Positions 35,482 to 43,675 of a stretch of 61,030 nt of DNA are shown one piece after another. The stretch covers positions 1 to 61,030 of the forward strand of contig JBGPYB010000005.1 in the NCBI GenBank assembly GCA_041493035.1, in the 5' to 3' direction. The translations under genes and the position numbers were made by a program. The stretch's first letter is position 1. Each line of letters begins with the position of its first letter. The notes under the pieces are model-generated. The model made no database searches and had not been told where the DNA came from. It was given only the letters and a program-made list of their open reading frames with translations. The DNA is from JBGPYB01 sp041493035. Lineage in GTDB: Bacteria > Acidobacteriota > Vicinamibacteria > Fen-336.

Positions 35482-36776
35482 TGTCCCTCGCCGGTACCGT
35501 CATCATCGTCGGCACCGTCGCGATCGTCCTCGGCACGACCCTGTCCCTCGTCCTGCGGCGCCTCCTCTACGTCAGCGCACCGAACGAGGCGCTCATCTTC
35601 TCCGGCCGTATCCACGGCGTGGCCCGGCGCGAGGTGGGCTACCGGGTCGTGCGTGGCGGACGGGCCCTGCGCATCCCCCTTCTCGAGGTGGTCGACAGCG
35701 TCGACCTCACCAACATCGCCATCGACATCGAGGTGAAGGGCGCGTACTCCAAGGGCGGGATCCCGCTGAACGTCCACGGCGTCGCCAACGTCAAGCTCCC
35801 GGGCGAAGAGCCGCTTCTCATGAACGCCATCGAGCGTTTCCTGGGCCGCTCGCGCCAGGAGATCATGAAGGTGACCAAGGAAACACTCGAGGGCAACCTC
35901 CGCGGCGTGCTCGCCCAGCTCACACCCGAGGAGGTCAACCAGGACAAGGCCCGCTTCGCCCATATCCTCCTCGATGAGGCGGAGCATGACCTGAATCGCA
36001 TGGGTCTCGTCCTCGACACCCTGAAGATCCAGAACATCACCGACGACGTGGGCTATCTCAACTCCATCGGGCGGATCCAGGGGGCGCGCGTCCGGATGGA
36101 GGCCGCCGTGGCCGAGGCCAAGACCAAGGCCGACGCGGCGGCGCAGCAGGCGCTCAACTGGTGCGCCTCGGAGATCGCCAAGGTCGACGCCGACCTGGCG
36201 ATCGCGCAACAAGAGACCCAGAAGCGCGTCGTCGACGCCCAGACCCGCCGCGCGGCTATGATCGCCGAGTCCGAGGGCCAGGTCGCCGCCGAGATGGCCC
36301 AGGTCAAGGCCGAGATCGAGCGTCAGAAGGCCCGGGCCCTCCAGGTAAAGCGCAAGCTCGAGGCCGACGTCATCCAGGTGGCCGAGGCCGACCGCAAGGC
36401 CAGCGAGGAACAGGCCCGCGGCCAAGCCGCGACCGTCGTCGAGCGCGGCAAGGCCGAGGCCCAGGCTTTGAAGCTCGTCGTCGAGGCGTTCAAGGCCAGT
36501 GGCGACGCGGCTCGCGAGGTACTGGCCTTGCAGCAGGTGATCCCGCTGCTGGCCGAGGTCTCGGGCGCCCGGCGCAGCCTCGTGGTCCAGCGAGTCTCGG
36601 TCCTGCCCGAAGGCGGCACGACCGACGGCGGCAGCCTCGCCCGCTCGGCGATCGCGACCGCCGAGCAGATCAAGGCCGCGACGGGCCTCGATCTTCCGAG
36701 GCTCGCCCAGAGCCTCCAGCGTCCGGCGCCACAGGCGCCCCGGCAGCAGCCTCCAGAGAAGAAGCCGGTGGGATAG
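35478..36776 (+). CDS. Flotillin-like SPFH-domain protein (second copy)
   Basis: Also 432 residues, with the same plan as its neighbour: membrane helix (about 5-28), SPFH domain (NEALIFSGRIHGVARREVG, YSKGGIPLNVHGVANVKL, LRGVLAQLTPEEVNQDK), coiled coil (about 220-340), then a P/Q-rich tail (ending QQPPEKKPVG). The shared AQLTPEEVN and YSKGGIPL segments suggest a local duplication, while many other positions differ. The two proteins probably form a hetero-oligomer. A gap of about 130 bases with a promoter follows. Confidence 0.9.
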   Translation: MMSLAGTVIIVGTVAIVLGTTLSLVLRRLLYVSAPNEALIFSGRIHGVARREVGYRVVRGGRALRIPLLEVVDSVDLTNIAIDIEVKGAYSKGGIPLNVHGVANVKLPGEEPLLMNAIERFLGRSRQEIMKVTKETLEGNLRGVLAQLTPEEVNQDKARFAHILLDEAEHDLNRMGLVLDTLKIQNITDDVGYLNSIGRIQGARVRMEAAVAEAKTKADAAAQQALNWCASEIAKVDADLAIAQQETQKRVVDAQTRRAAMIAESEGQVAAEMAQVKAEIERQKARALQVKRKLEADVIQVAEADRKASEEQARGQAATVVERGKAEAQALKLVVEAFKASGDAAREVLALQQVIPLLAEVSGARRSLVVQRVSVLPEGGTTDGGSLARSAIATAEQIKAATGLDLPRLAQSLQRPAPQAPRQQPPEKKPVG

Positions 36777-36824
36777 ACGGGTCCTCGTCGCACCCGGCGG
36801 CAGTTCCGCGGTGAGGCCCCCGCG

Positions 36825-36854
36825 TTGACACCGACCGCGCCCATGGCCGATAAT
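36825..36854 (+). promoter_or_regulatory. Putative sigma70 promoter upstream of the GAF-like gene
   Basis: TTGACA (36825-36830), an 18-base spacer and GATAAT (36849-36854) make a near-consensus promoter about 60 bases before the ATG of the next gene. This gives that gene its own transcription start besides any read-through from the flotillin operon. Confidence 0.6.
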
Positions 36855-36913
36855 CTCGCCAGACGCTAAGTTGAGCTACAGCCGGGATTTTCGGTGACCG
36901 TGCCGAGGTGCAG

Positions 36914-38152
36914 ATGAGTCTAGAAGACGATCTCAAGGCGAAGACGCTCGCCCTGATCAACCAGCAGATGGCCAGCTGGGTGGTGGCGATTCAGCGGCAG
37001 ATCGCCGAGCACCAGGGAAACCTCGTCCGCACCCTCGACGACCTGTCGGAATCCGTCGCTCGCTACGACGAGAAGATCAACGAGCCCGCAATCGCTTCGG
37101 CCATGGCCGAGGTCGTCAGCTCGCAGCCTGCCGCCGGGCCCGCGGGTCCCGGTTACGAGCGTCTCCGGAAGTCGCTGGCGGAGGTCGAGAAGGGAACGAG
37201 CCTTTCGGAGGTCCTGACGTATCTGGTGAACGAGGTCGCTCAGTACGTCGACCGGGTGGCGATGTTCATCATCAAGGGATCGAGCGCCATCGGCTGGTAC
37301 TCACGAAACATCGACCCTTCGGACGCCGTCAAGCAGATCAACGTGCCGATGACCGCCGACACGATCTTTCGGATCGTCCAGAACTCCCGCCACGCCTTGC
37401 GCGGTCACGTCAGCCATTCCCCGGGCACCGCCCAGCACCTGGCGCGCCTCGGAGGAAGGCCCCAGGGGATCCTGGCCGTCCCGCTCATCCTCCGCGACAA
37501 GGTGGCCGCGGTTCTCTACTGCGACACCAAGCAAGAGGAGATCCCCGAGGGAATCGGCCATCTGGTCGACATTCTCGTCTTGTTCGCCGGCAAGAACATC
37601 GACCTGCTCTCGTTCGTTCCCAAGGCCGCGCCCGCCACACGCACCAGCGTGGGCACTACACCCGAGCGGGCGGCGGCGATACGGGCCGGCGGTGAAGAGG
37701 TCCGCGAGCGGGCGCAGGTTCCGAGCGCCTCGATGCCGGCCCGCCCGCAGCCGACTCCCGCCCCCGCCGAGGAGGAAGAAGGCTCCTCGACGGTCATGTT
37801 CAAGGCCGGAGCCTTTGCAACCGCGAAGCCTGCGGCGGCCCAGCCTGCGCCGGGACCCGCGCGGCCCGCGGCCACGGCAGCGATCGCTCCTGAGGACCAG
37901 AAGGCCCACGAGGACGCGAAGCGCTTCGCGCGGTTGGTGGTGAGCGAGATCAAGCTCTACAACGAAGCGAAGGTCAACGAGGGACGCCGCCGCAAGGATA
38001 TCTACGAGCGGCTCAAGGAGGACGTGGAGCGGGGCCGGCAGATGTATTCCGACCGCGTCCCCGTCAACATCCGGGATACCACGACCTACTTCCACGACGA
38101 GCTCGTGCGGATACTGGCCGGGGGCGACGCCAGCGCCCTGGGCCCGACGTAG
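36914..38152 (+). CDS. GAF-domain-like hypothetical protein
   Basis: A 412-residue soluble protein. Its N-terminal part is a helical coiled-coil stretch (about 1-50). A GAF-like domain follows at about 90-225 (LSEVLTYLVNEVAQYVDRVA, GRPQGILAVPLILRDKVAAV, FAGKNIDLLSF). A long P/A-rich linker leads to a charged C-terminal helix block with FARLVVSEIKLYNEAKVNEG and RRRKDIYERLKEDVERGRQM, which I associate with a conserved domain of Acidobacteriota and Myxococcota proteins. The ATG at 36914 has GAGG five bases upstream; a GTG two codons earlier is possible. It likely senses a small ligand. Confidence 0.7.
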   Translation: MSLEDDLKAKTLALINQQMASWVVAIQRQIAEHQGNLVRTLDDLSESVARYDEKINEPAIASAMAEVVSSQPAAGPAGPGYERLRKSLAEVEKGTSLSEVLTYLVNEVAQYVDRVAMFIIKGSSAIGWYSRNIDPSDAVKQINVPMTADTIFRIVQNSRHALRGHVSHSPGTAQHLARLGGRPQGILAVPLILRDKVAAVLYCDTKQEEIPEGIGHLVDILVLFAGKNIDLLSFVPKAAPATRTSVGTTPERAAAIRAGGEEVRERAQVPSASMPARPQPTPAPAEEEEGSSTVMFKAGAFATAKPAAAQPAPGPARPAATAAIAPEDQKAHEDAKRFARLVVSEIKLYNEAKVNEGRRRKDIYERLKEDVERGRQMYSDRVPVNIRDTTTYFHDELVRILAGGDASALGPT

Positions 38153-38165
38153 CGTCTCTCCCCTC

Positions 38166-40352
38166 GTGAGCTTTCGTCCTCTCGGGTTCGCCGTCCTGCT
38201 CCTCGGAGCGCTCCCGGCGGTGGCGTCGGCCCCCACATACTGGTTGCAGGCAACGCCTCGGGATGCGGGCGAGGCGGCGCTGCGGGACGCCCTCGGCGCG
38301 AACGGGTTCACCGGAGGCGCCGCCGCGGCCGCTGCGCTCCAATCGGTTGCGGAGGCGCAGAAGGGAACCGCGACGTCGGGGCTCGCGCGGCTCGCCGCGG
38401 GGCTGATGCTCCAGGACGCGGGACGATCGGCCGAGGCCATCCCGTTTCTGCGCCATCCCGACGTCGCGAAGACGAGCTTGCCCGACTACGCCCTCTGGGC
38501 TCTCGCACAGGCGCTCGACGCCACCAACGACCAGGCCGCGGCGGCAACCTATCTCGCGGCGGCGGAGTCGCGTCCTGACGGGCCGGTGGCGTGCGGCGCG
38601 CTCTTCCGCGCCTCCGAGATCCTGGTGAAGGCGGCGGACCACGCGAAGGCGCTCGAAGCGCTGGGCCGCGTGCAGACGGCCTGCCCCGATCTGCAGCCGC
38701 GAGCGCTCCTCGAGACGGGCGCCGTCTACGAGGCCCTCCGCGACGCGAAGGCGGCGGCCGAGACCTACCATCGACTCGACCGTGACTTCCCGGCGGCGCC
38801 CCAAGCCAAAGAAGCGACCAAGCGTCTCGCCGTGCTGGGCATGGCACTCCCCGCCGAGACCGACGAGTCGCGCACCGCTCGCGACCTGAAGAAGGCCCTC
38901 GCCCTCTTCGACGCCGACAACACCACCGACACCATCGCCGCGCTGCGCTCCCTCCGCGGCAGCAAGCTGGCGCCGAACGACATGGACCTGGTCCGCACGC
39001 GACTCGGCCGTGCTTATTTGACCCTCAAGCGCTATCGCGAAGCCGAGGCGGAACTGGCGGGCGTCGCCACCGAGTCTTCGATGGGCGCCGAAGCCGCGTT
39101 CTTCCGGGCGAAGATCGCGAACCAGACTCGCGGCGCCGTCGATCTGTACGAGGGCGTCGCGGCTCTGTTTCCCGGAACGCCCTGGGGAGAAGAAGCGCTC
39201 CTCGCTCTTGCCAACCACTACCAGAAGGACGCGCGCGACGACGAGGCGCTCCCGTACTTCCGTCGGCTTCTCGAGGGCTACCCGGCGGGGCGGTACGCCG
39301 ACCGCGCCGCGTGGCGCGTGGGATGGGGAGCGTACCGGTCAGGGCACTTCGAGGACGCGGCCCGCGAGTTCGAGAAGGCCGCGCGCCTCCAACCCACGAG
39401 CAACTTCACACCGGGAATGCTGTGCTGGGCCGGCCGAGCGCGGAAGGAGCTGGGGCAGATCGATCGCGCTCAGCAGCTTCTGGCCGAGACGGTGCAGCGT
39501 TACAAGCGCGTCTACCACGGCCTCCGCGCCCTGGAGACGCTGGCCCATCTGCCGAAGCGGGCAGCGCCACAGGCCCCGGCCATTCGCGCTCCCGCCGACG
39601 CCACGGCCGGCGACATCCCGGAGCCCTTCTTGACCCGCGCCCGCCAGCTTCTGCTGATCGATCGACTGGACGCCGCGTATGACGAGCTGAAGGGCGCGCC
39701 GCAGAGCCCACTCGCCCAGGGAACCCTGGCGTGGATCGAATGGCGGCGCGGTCACTTGCGCCCCGCCATCAACGCGATGAAGCGAGCCTATCCCGAGTAC
39801 CTGTCCGAGGCCGGCGACGCGCTCCCCGACGACGTCTGGCGCGTCATGTATCCCATCCAGTACTCCGAGGTGCTGCAGGCCAAAGCCGCGAGCGAAGGGC
39901 TCGACCCGGCTCTCGTAGCGGCGCTCGTCTGCCAGGAGTCCACCTTCGACGCCGGCGCGGTCAGCCGCGCCGGAGCCCGCGGCTTGATGCAGGTGATGCC
40001 ACCCACAGGGCGGACTCTCGCCCGCGCCCTGCGCGTCCGTTACAGCGCGGGCGCCCTCCACGACCCGAACGTCAGCCTCACCTTCGGCACTCACTATCTG
40101 CGCACGCTCGTCGACCACTTCGGCGGTCGAGTGGAGCGCGCCCTCGCCGCCTACAACGCGGGCCCCGAGCGGGTCGAGGCGTGGACGGCCGACAAGCCCG
40201 ACATGCCGGCCGACGAGTTCGTCGAAAGCATCCCGTTCACCGAGACGCGCCTGTACGTGATGGTGGTCCTCGGGGGACGCGAGCAGTATCGTCGAATCTA
40301 CAACTTCGCTCCCACCCCGAAGGCCGCCGAACTCGGGGCTGCCCGCCCGTGA
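38166..40352 (+). CDS. slt: Soluble lytic murein transglycosylase with TPR-like superhelix
   Basis: A 728-residue exported enzyme. A signal peptide (FAVLLLGALPAVASA) is followed by helical TPR-type repeats (about 60-520), then the SLT catalytic domain (about 570-700). The catalytic Glu lies in LVCQESTFDAGAVSRAGARG, followed by LMQVMPP and LAAYNAGPERVEAW. It cleaves the MurNAc-GlcNAc bond and makes 1,6-anhydro ends. Starts with GTG. The domain order is that of Slt70, though here the TPR part is more regular (RYREAEAELAGVA). Confidence 0.9.
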   Translation: MSFRPLGFAVLLLGALPAVASAPTYWLQATPRDAGEAALRDALGANGFTGGAAAAAALQSVAEAQKGTATSGLARLAAGLMLQDAGRSAEAIPFLRHPDVAKTSLPDYALWALAQALDATNDQAAAATYLAAAESRPDGPVACGALFRASEILVKAADHAKALEALGRVQTACPDLQPRALLETGAVYEALRDAKAAAETYHRLDRDFPAAPQAKEATKRLAVLGMALPAETDESRTARDLKKALALFDADNTTDTIAALRSLRGSKLAPNDMDLVRTRLGRAYLTLKRYREAEAELAGVATESSMGAEAAFFRAKIANQTRGAVDLYEGVAALFPGTPWGEEALLALANHYQKDARDDEALPYFRRLLEGYPAGRYADRAAWRVGWGAYRSGHFEDAAREFEKAARLQPTSNFTPGMLCWAGRARKELGQIDRAQQLLAETVQRYKRVYHGLRALETLAHLPKRAAPQAPAIRAPADATAGDIPEPFLTRARQLLLIDRLDAAYDELKGAPQSPLAQGTLAWIEWRRGHLRPAINAMKRAYPEYLSEAGDALPDDVWRVMYPIQYSEVLQAKAASEGLDPALVAALVCQESTFDAGAVSRAGARGLMQVMPPTGRTLARALRVRYSAGALHDPNVSLTFGTHYLRTLVDHFGGRVERALAAYNAGPERVEAWTADKPDMPADEFVESIPFTETRLYVMVVLGGREQYRRIYNFAPTPKAAELGAARP

Positions 40353-40417
40353 GCTTCCGGATCGGCGACTTCAAGAGGCAGATCGATCCGGCGCTCCTCT
40401 CGCGCCAAGGGAGGACC

Positions 40418-41158
40418 ATGCGCACCGACGGCCGCGCCCCGGACCAACTCCGCGAGGTGAAGATCACCACGCGTTACATGAAGCATGCCGAAGGATCGGC
40501 CCTCATCGAGGTGGGCGACACACGCGTCGCCTGCACCGTGAGCGTCGAGGATCGTGTCCCGCCGTTCCTCAAGGGCAAGGGCGAAGGGTGGATCACGGCG
40601 GAGTACGGCATGCTCCCACGTGCCACCGGCACGCGGTCTCAGCGCGAGGTCACGAAAGGTCGCGCCTCGGGACGCACCCACGAGATCCAACGACTCGTGG
40701 GGCGCTCCCTTCGCGCCATCGTCGACTTGCGGGCACTCGGAGAACGGACGCTCTGGGTCGACTGCGACGTGATCCAAGCCGACGGCGGCACGCGCACGGC
40801 CTCGATCACCGGAGCCTTTGTGGCGCTCGTGGAAGCGCTCCGCCACATGAAGAAGGCGGACACGCTCCAGGCCTTGCCGATCACCGACTTCGTGGCCGCC
40901 ACCTCAGTAGGCAAGGTGGGGGGCGAGGTCCTCCTGGACCTCAACTACGACGAGGACTCGAAGGCCGAGGTCGACATGAACATCGTAAAGACCGGCAGCG
41001 GGCTCTTCGTCGAGGTGCAGGGGACCGCCGAGGAGGCGCCCTTCAGCGGAGACGAATTGGCCAAGCTGATGGCCGCCGCCGACAAGGGTATCGCCGACCT
41101 GGTCGCTTTGCAGAAGAAGGCGCTCGGCGACGTCCCGTTGCTCAAGCCGAAGGCTTGA
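40418..41158 (+). CDS. rph: Ribonuclease PH
   Basis: RNase PH trims the 3' ends of tRNA precursors by phosphorolysis, working as a hexamer. The 246-residue product has normal length and family sequence: MRTDGRAPDQLREVKI, GSALIEVGDTRVACTVS, AEYGMLPRATGTRSQRE, HEIQRLVGRSLRAIVDL and CDVIQADGGTRTASITGA. The ATG at 40418 follows a GGGAGG; a long frame upstream lies inside slt and is not coding. In many genomes rph neighbours rdgB, which here is about 1.6 kb away on the other strand. Confidence 0.96.
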   Translation: MRTDGRAPDQLREVKITTRYMKHAEGSALIEVGDTRVACTVSVEDRVPPFLKGKGEGWITAEYGMLPRATGTRSQREVTKGRASGRTHEIQRLVGRSLRAIVDLRALGERTLWVDCDVIQADGGTRTASITGAFVALVEALRHMKKADTLQALPITDFVAATSVGKVGGEVLLDLNYDEDSKAEVDMNIVKTGSGLFVEVQGTAEEAPFSGDELAKLMAAADKGIADLVALQKKALGDVPLLKPKA

Positions 41159-41186
41159 CGCCTCCTTGCTGGGCTTCGATCGGACC

Positions 41187-42218
41187 ATGAACATCCGGAT
41201 TCCGGAGAAGAACAAGAAGGCCGGCGTTTGCTACGCCGTCACGCGGGACGGCCTCGAGCTTCCCGTCGTCGACGTCACGCATCCCGCCTTCGTCCTGACC
41301 GTCAGCGACGAAACCCTCGCCGAGCTGACGCGGGTGTTTGTTCGAGACGAAGAACGCCGGGCCAAGATGCCCGCTTTCCTCCAGGAACTGCTCTTCTGGC
41401 TCGTGCTCCGAGGTTCGGTCCTTGGACGCGGGATCCTCGCTGCCGACGGAACGTTCGTCACCGGCATGAACACCTACCTGATGAAGCTCGGCCCCGACAA
41501 CCTGGGGGCCGGATACGCGGGGAACATCGACCGACGTATCGCGGCAGCGCTGCCGCCGCTCTCGGTGCGCCTGCGCTTGCAAGACGTGGCGCGACTCCTC
41601 GCCGATGGCCTCGCTCCAGCCCTTGGCTCACGACCGGGTCGGCCCCTGCGTTTGCTGAACATCGCCGGTGGGCCCGCCGCCGACAGCCTGAACGCCCTGA
41701 TCCTCATCCGGAAGGAGCACCCGGAATGGCTGGCCGGTCGCTCGGTCCGCATCGAGGTCCTCGACGGTGACGACGAAGGGCCCGAGTTCGGTGCGCGCGC
41801 CCTGGCAACATTGCTGTCCGAGGGCGTTTCACTCCACGGCGCCGAGATCGGCCTCGAACACGTCCCCTACGACTGGAAGGATGTGGAGGCGTTGCGCAAG
41901 CGGCTGGACGGCGCGGACACGGGCGACACGATCATCGCCGCGTCGTCCGAAGGTGGACTCTTCGAGTACGGCTCCGACGACGAGATCGTCGCCAACCTGG
42001 CGGTGCTGCGCGGCGCCACGCCCGCGGACTCCATCATGGTTGGCTCCGTGACACGAGGCGAAGGCCCGGCGCAGCAGGTGAAAGCCTCGACTCGAGTCGC
42101 CAGCCGCCCGCGTACCCTCGAGGCTTTCACCGCTCTGGTCCACCGCTCCGGCTGGACGGTCGCGCGTGCCCTCAAGGCCCCGTTCAGCTACAACGTCAGC
42201 CTGCGCCCCCGAAACTAG
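41187..42218 (+). CDS. SAM-methyltransferase-like hypothetical protein
   Basis: A 343-residue soluble protein without close relatives that I can name. A Rossmann-like core at about 145-290 (RPLRLLNIAGGPAADSLNAL, VRIEVLDGDDEGPEF, DTIIAASSEGGLFEYGSDDE) resembles class I methyltransferases, with IAGGPAAD in the glycine-rich motif I position. The N-terminal half (about 1-120) is helical and conserved-looking (AGVCYAVTRDGLELPVVDVT). ATG at 41187 is preferred to a start seven codons earlier. It follows rph by 28 bases. Confidence 0.6.
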   Translation: MNIRIPEKNKKAGVCYAVTRDGLELPVVDVTHPAFVLTVSDETLAELTRVFVRDEERRAKMPAFLQELLFWLVLRGSVLGRGILAADGTFVTGMNTYLMKLGPDNLGAGYAGNIDRRIAAALPPLSVRLRLQDVARLLADGLAPALGSRPGRPLRLLNIAGGPAADSLNALILIRKEHPEWLAGRSVRIEVLDGDDEGPEFGARALATLLSEGVSLHGAEIGLEHVPYDWKDVEALRKRLDGADTGDTIIAASSEGGLFEYGSDDEIVANLAVLRGATPADSIMVGSVTRGEGPAQQVKASTRVASRPRTLEAFTALVHRSGWTVARALKAPFSYNVSLRPRN

Positions 42219-42233
42219 AGCCTCGCGCCGTGG

Positions 42234-42530
42234 TCAGCGGTGGCGCCAATAGTCGGGCCGCCTCTTCGCGTGGGCAACGGCGACGATCCAGACAACGTCG
42301 TCCTCGAAACGATAGACGACGCTGAAGGGATAGCGATCCAGCACGAAACGGCGAGTCTTGCGTCGCGAAGGGCTCCCAGAGCCCGGGGACGTCCTGATCA
42401 GATAAGGCGCTCGTTCGATCTCCACCAGGAACCCGTCCGCTGCTTGAGTGCTGCGCTCGCTGTACCAAGTCGCGGCGCGAGCTACGTCATCGGCGGCGCC
42501 CCGGAGGAGCCTAAGGGCGCTTGCGGCCAC
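42234..42530 (-). CDS. RelE/ParE-family toxin
   Basis: A 98-residue RelE/ParE-fold protein, presumably the toxin of the pair with the gene upstream. Family features are the N-terminal helix (GAADDVARAATWYSER) and the strands near the end (RFVLDRYPFSVVYRFEDD, VWIVAVAHAKRRPDYWRHR). ParE members poison gyrase, RelE members cleave mRNA. The ending with HAKRRPDYW is typical of the ParE-like branch. Its GTG start overlaps the antitoxin end by 20 bases. Confidence 0.82.
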   Translation of the reverse strand: MAASALRLLRGAADDVARAATWYSERSTQAADGFLVEIERAPYLIRTSPGSGSPSRRKTRRFVLDRYPFSVVYRFEDDVVWIVAVAHAKRRPDYWRHR

Positions 42531-42756
42531 TCCGAGCCCGAAGAATGCCAGCCTTTACCTCAGGCCATTCGACCGAAGACGCCTTCTGGCGAGCGAACTG
42601 GGCAAGTCGGCGATCGATCTCGCGATTCCAAGACTGATGGGCGTCGGCGTCCCGGCCGGGGTCCAGGCTAAGGATCAGGTTACCCGCGAGGTCGGCTCGC
42701 GCCTTCACCGGAAGGCGGAGGGCTTCCTCGAGCAACGTCGCAGTTCGTGCGGCCAT
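42511..42756 (-). CDS. Addiction-module antitoxin (TIGR02574-like)
   Basis: An 81-residue small helical protein (LLEEALRLPVKARADLAGNL, LSLDPGRDADAHQSWNREID) matching the short 'putative addiction module component' antitoxins that accompany ParE/RelE toxins. It lies immediately upstream of the toxin with a 20-base overlap. Confidence 0.75.
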   Translation of the reverse strand: MAARTATLLEEALRLPVKARADLAGNLILSLDPGRDADAHQSWNREIDRRLAQFARQKASSVEWPEVKAGILRARSGRKRP

Positions 42757-42795
42757 GGCCCGAGGATACCACCAGGCCGGACACGTGGGGTCCGT

Positions 42796-43389
42796 TTACT
42801 GGAGGGTCGCGAGGAACTCCCGGAGCCGGGCGAAGGCCTTGCCGCGGTGGCTCACGCGGTCCTTCTCCTCGTGGCTCACTTCGCCGAAGGTCTTGCCGAA
42901 GGGCGGATAGAAGAAGAGCGGGTCGTAGCCGAAGCCATTCGGGCCGCACACTCCCTCGGCGATGCGCCCCTCGACGGTCTCCACGACCTGGAACAGGATC
43001 TCCGCGCCCCGCGCCACCGCAACCGCGCTCGTGAACCGCGCGCCGCGGCGCTCGGCGGGAACCCCCATCAACCGCTCGAGCAGCAGCCGGTTCCGGTCGG
43101 CGTCCGTCGCTCCTTCGCCGCCGAAGCGGCTCGAGTAAAGTCCCGGCTCTCCGTTCATCGCGTCGACGGCGAGCCCGGAGTCGTCGGCGACCGCCAGCAG
43201 GCCCGATCGCTGCGCGTAGTGCTGCGCCTTGAGGATCGCGTTAGAGGCGAAGCTCGTCCCCGTCTCCTCGGGAGCCTCCAGGATCCCCACGTCACGCGGC
43301 CCCACGATGCGGAACGAGAGCCCCTCGACCAGCACCTTCATTTCGGCGAGCTTCCCCGGATTCTGGCTGGCGATGAGGAGGTCGGTCAT
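42796..43389 (-). CDS. rdgB: Non-canonical purine NTP pyrophosphatase RdgB/HAM1
   Basis: A 197-residue house-cleaning enzyme that hydrolyses dITP and XTP to monophosphates. Starts MTDLLIASQNPGKLAEMK, with the phosphate-binding SxNxGK. Substrate-specificity segments LAVADDSGLAVDAMNGEPG and ICxF-type C-terminal SHRGKAFARLREFL are present, with CGPNGFGYDPLFFYPPFGKT between. In-frame ATGs at 43401 and 43398 would add four residues, and the former has a better upstream G-rich sequence. It diverges from tRNA-Pro about 75 bases away. Confidence 0.94.
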   Translation of the reverse strand: MTDLLIASQNPGKLAEMKVLVEGLSFRIVGPRDVGILEAPEETGTSFASNAILKAQHYAQRSGLLAVADDSGLAVDAMNGEPGLYSSRFGGEGATDADRNRLLLERLMGVPAERRGARFTSAVAVARGAEILFQVVETVEGRIAEGVCGPNGFGYDPLFFYPPFGKTFGEVSHEEKDRVSHRGKAFARLREFLATLQ

Positions 43390-43463
43390 CCCGAGCATCA
43401 TACTGAAGCCCCCGGCCCGCGTGTTACGATTGTCCGTCGGATCTCGCACGCGGAATCCACGAA

Positions 43464-43542
<79 letters not shown>

Positions 43543-43589
43543 TTGATTCAGTCAGTTACATTGGAACGCCGAATCCGACCAGAGACCGA

Positions 43590-43609
43590 ATTGGTAGCAC
43601 ATTGGTAGC
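43590..43609 (+). repeat. Tandem ATTGGTAGC repeats next to attL
   Basis: ATTGGTAGC occurs at 43590-43598 and again at 43601-43609, an 11-base period, about 50 bases inside the left end. Closely spaced short repeats at this position resemble arm-type integrase binding sites. This is inference only. Confidence 0.35.
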
Positions 43610-43675
43610 GACAGACGCGTACAGGCGGGGGCGGGCGGAGGCCTGCGGTTTCACTGCCTCGAGAGGTTCTCTGGT

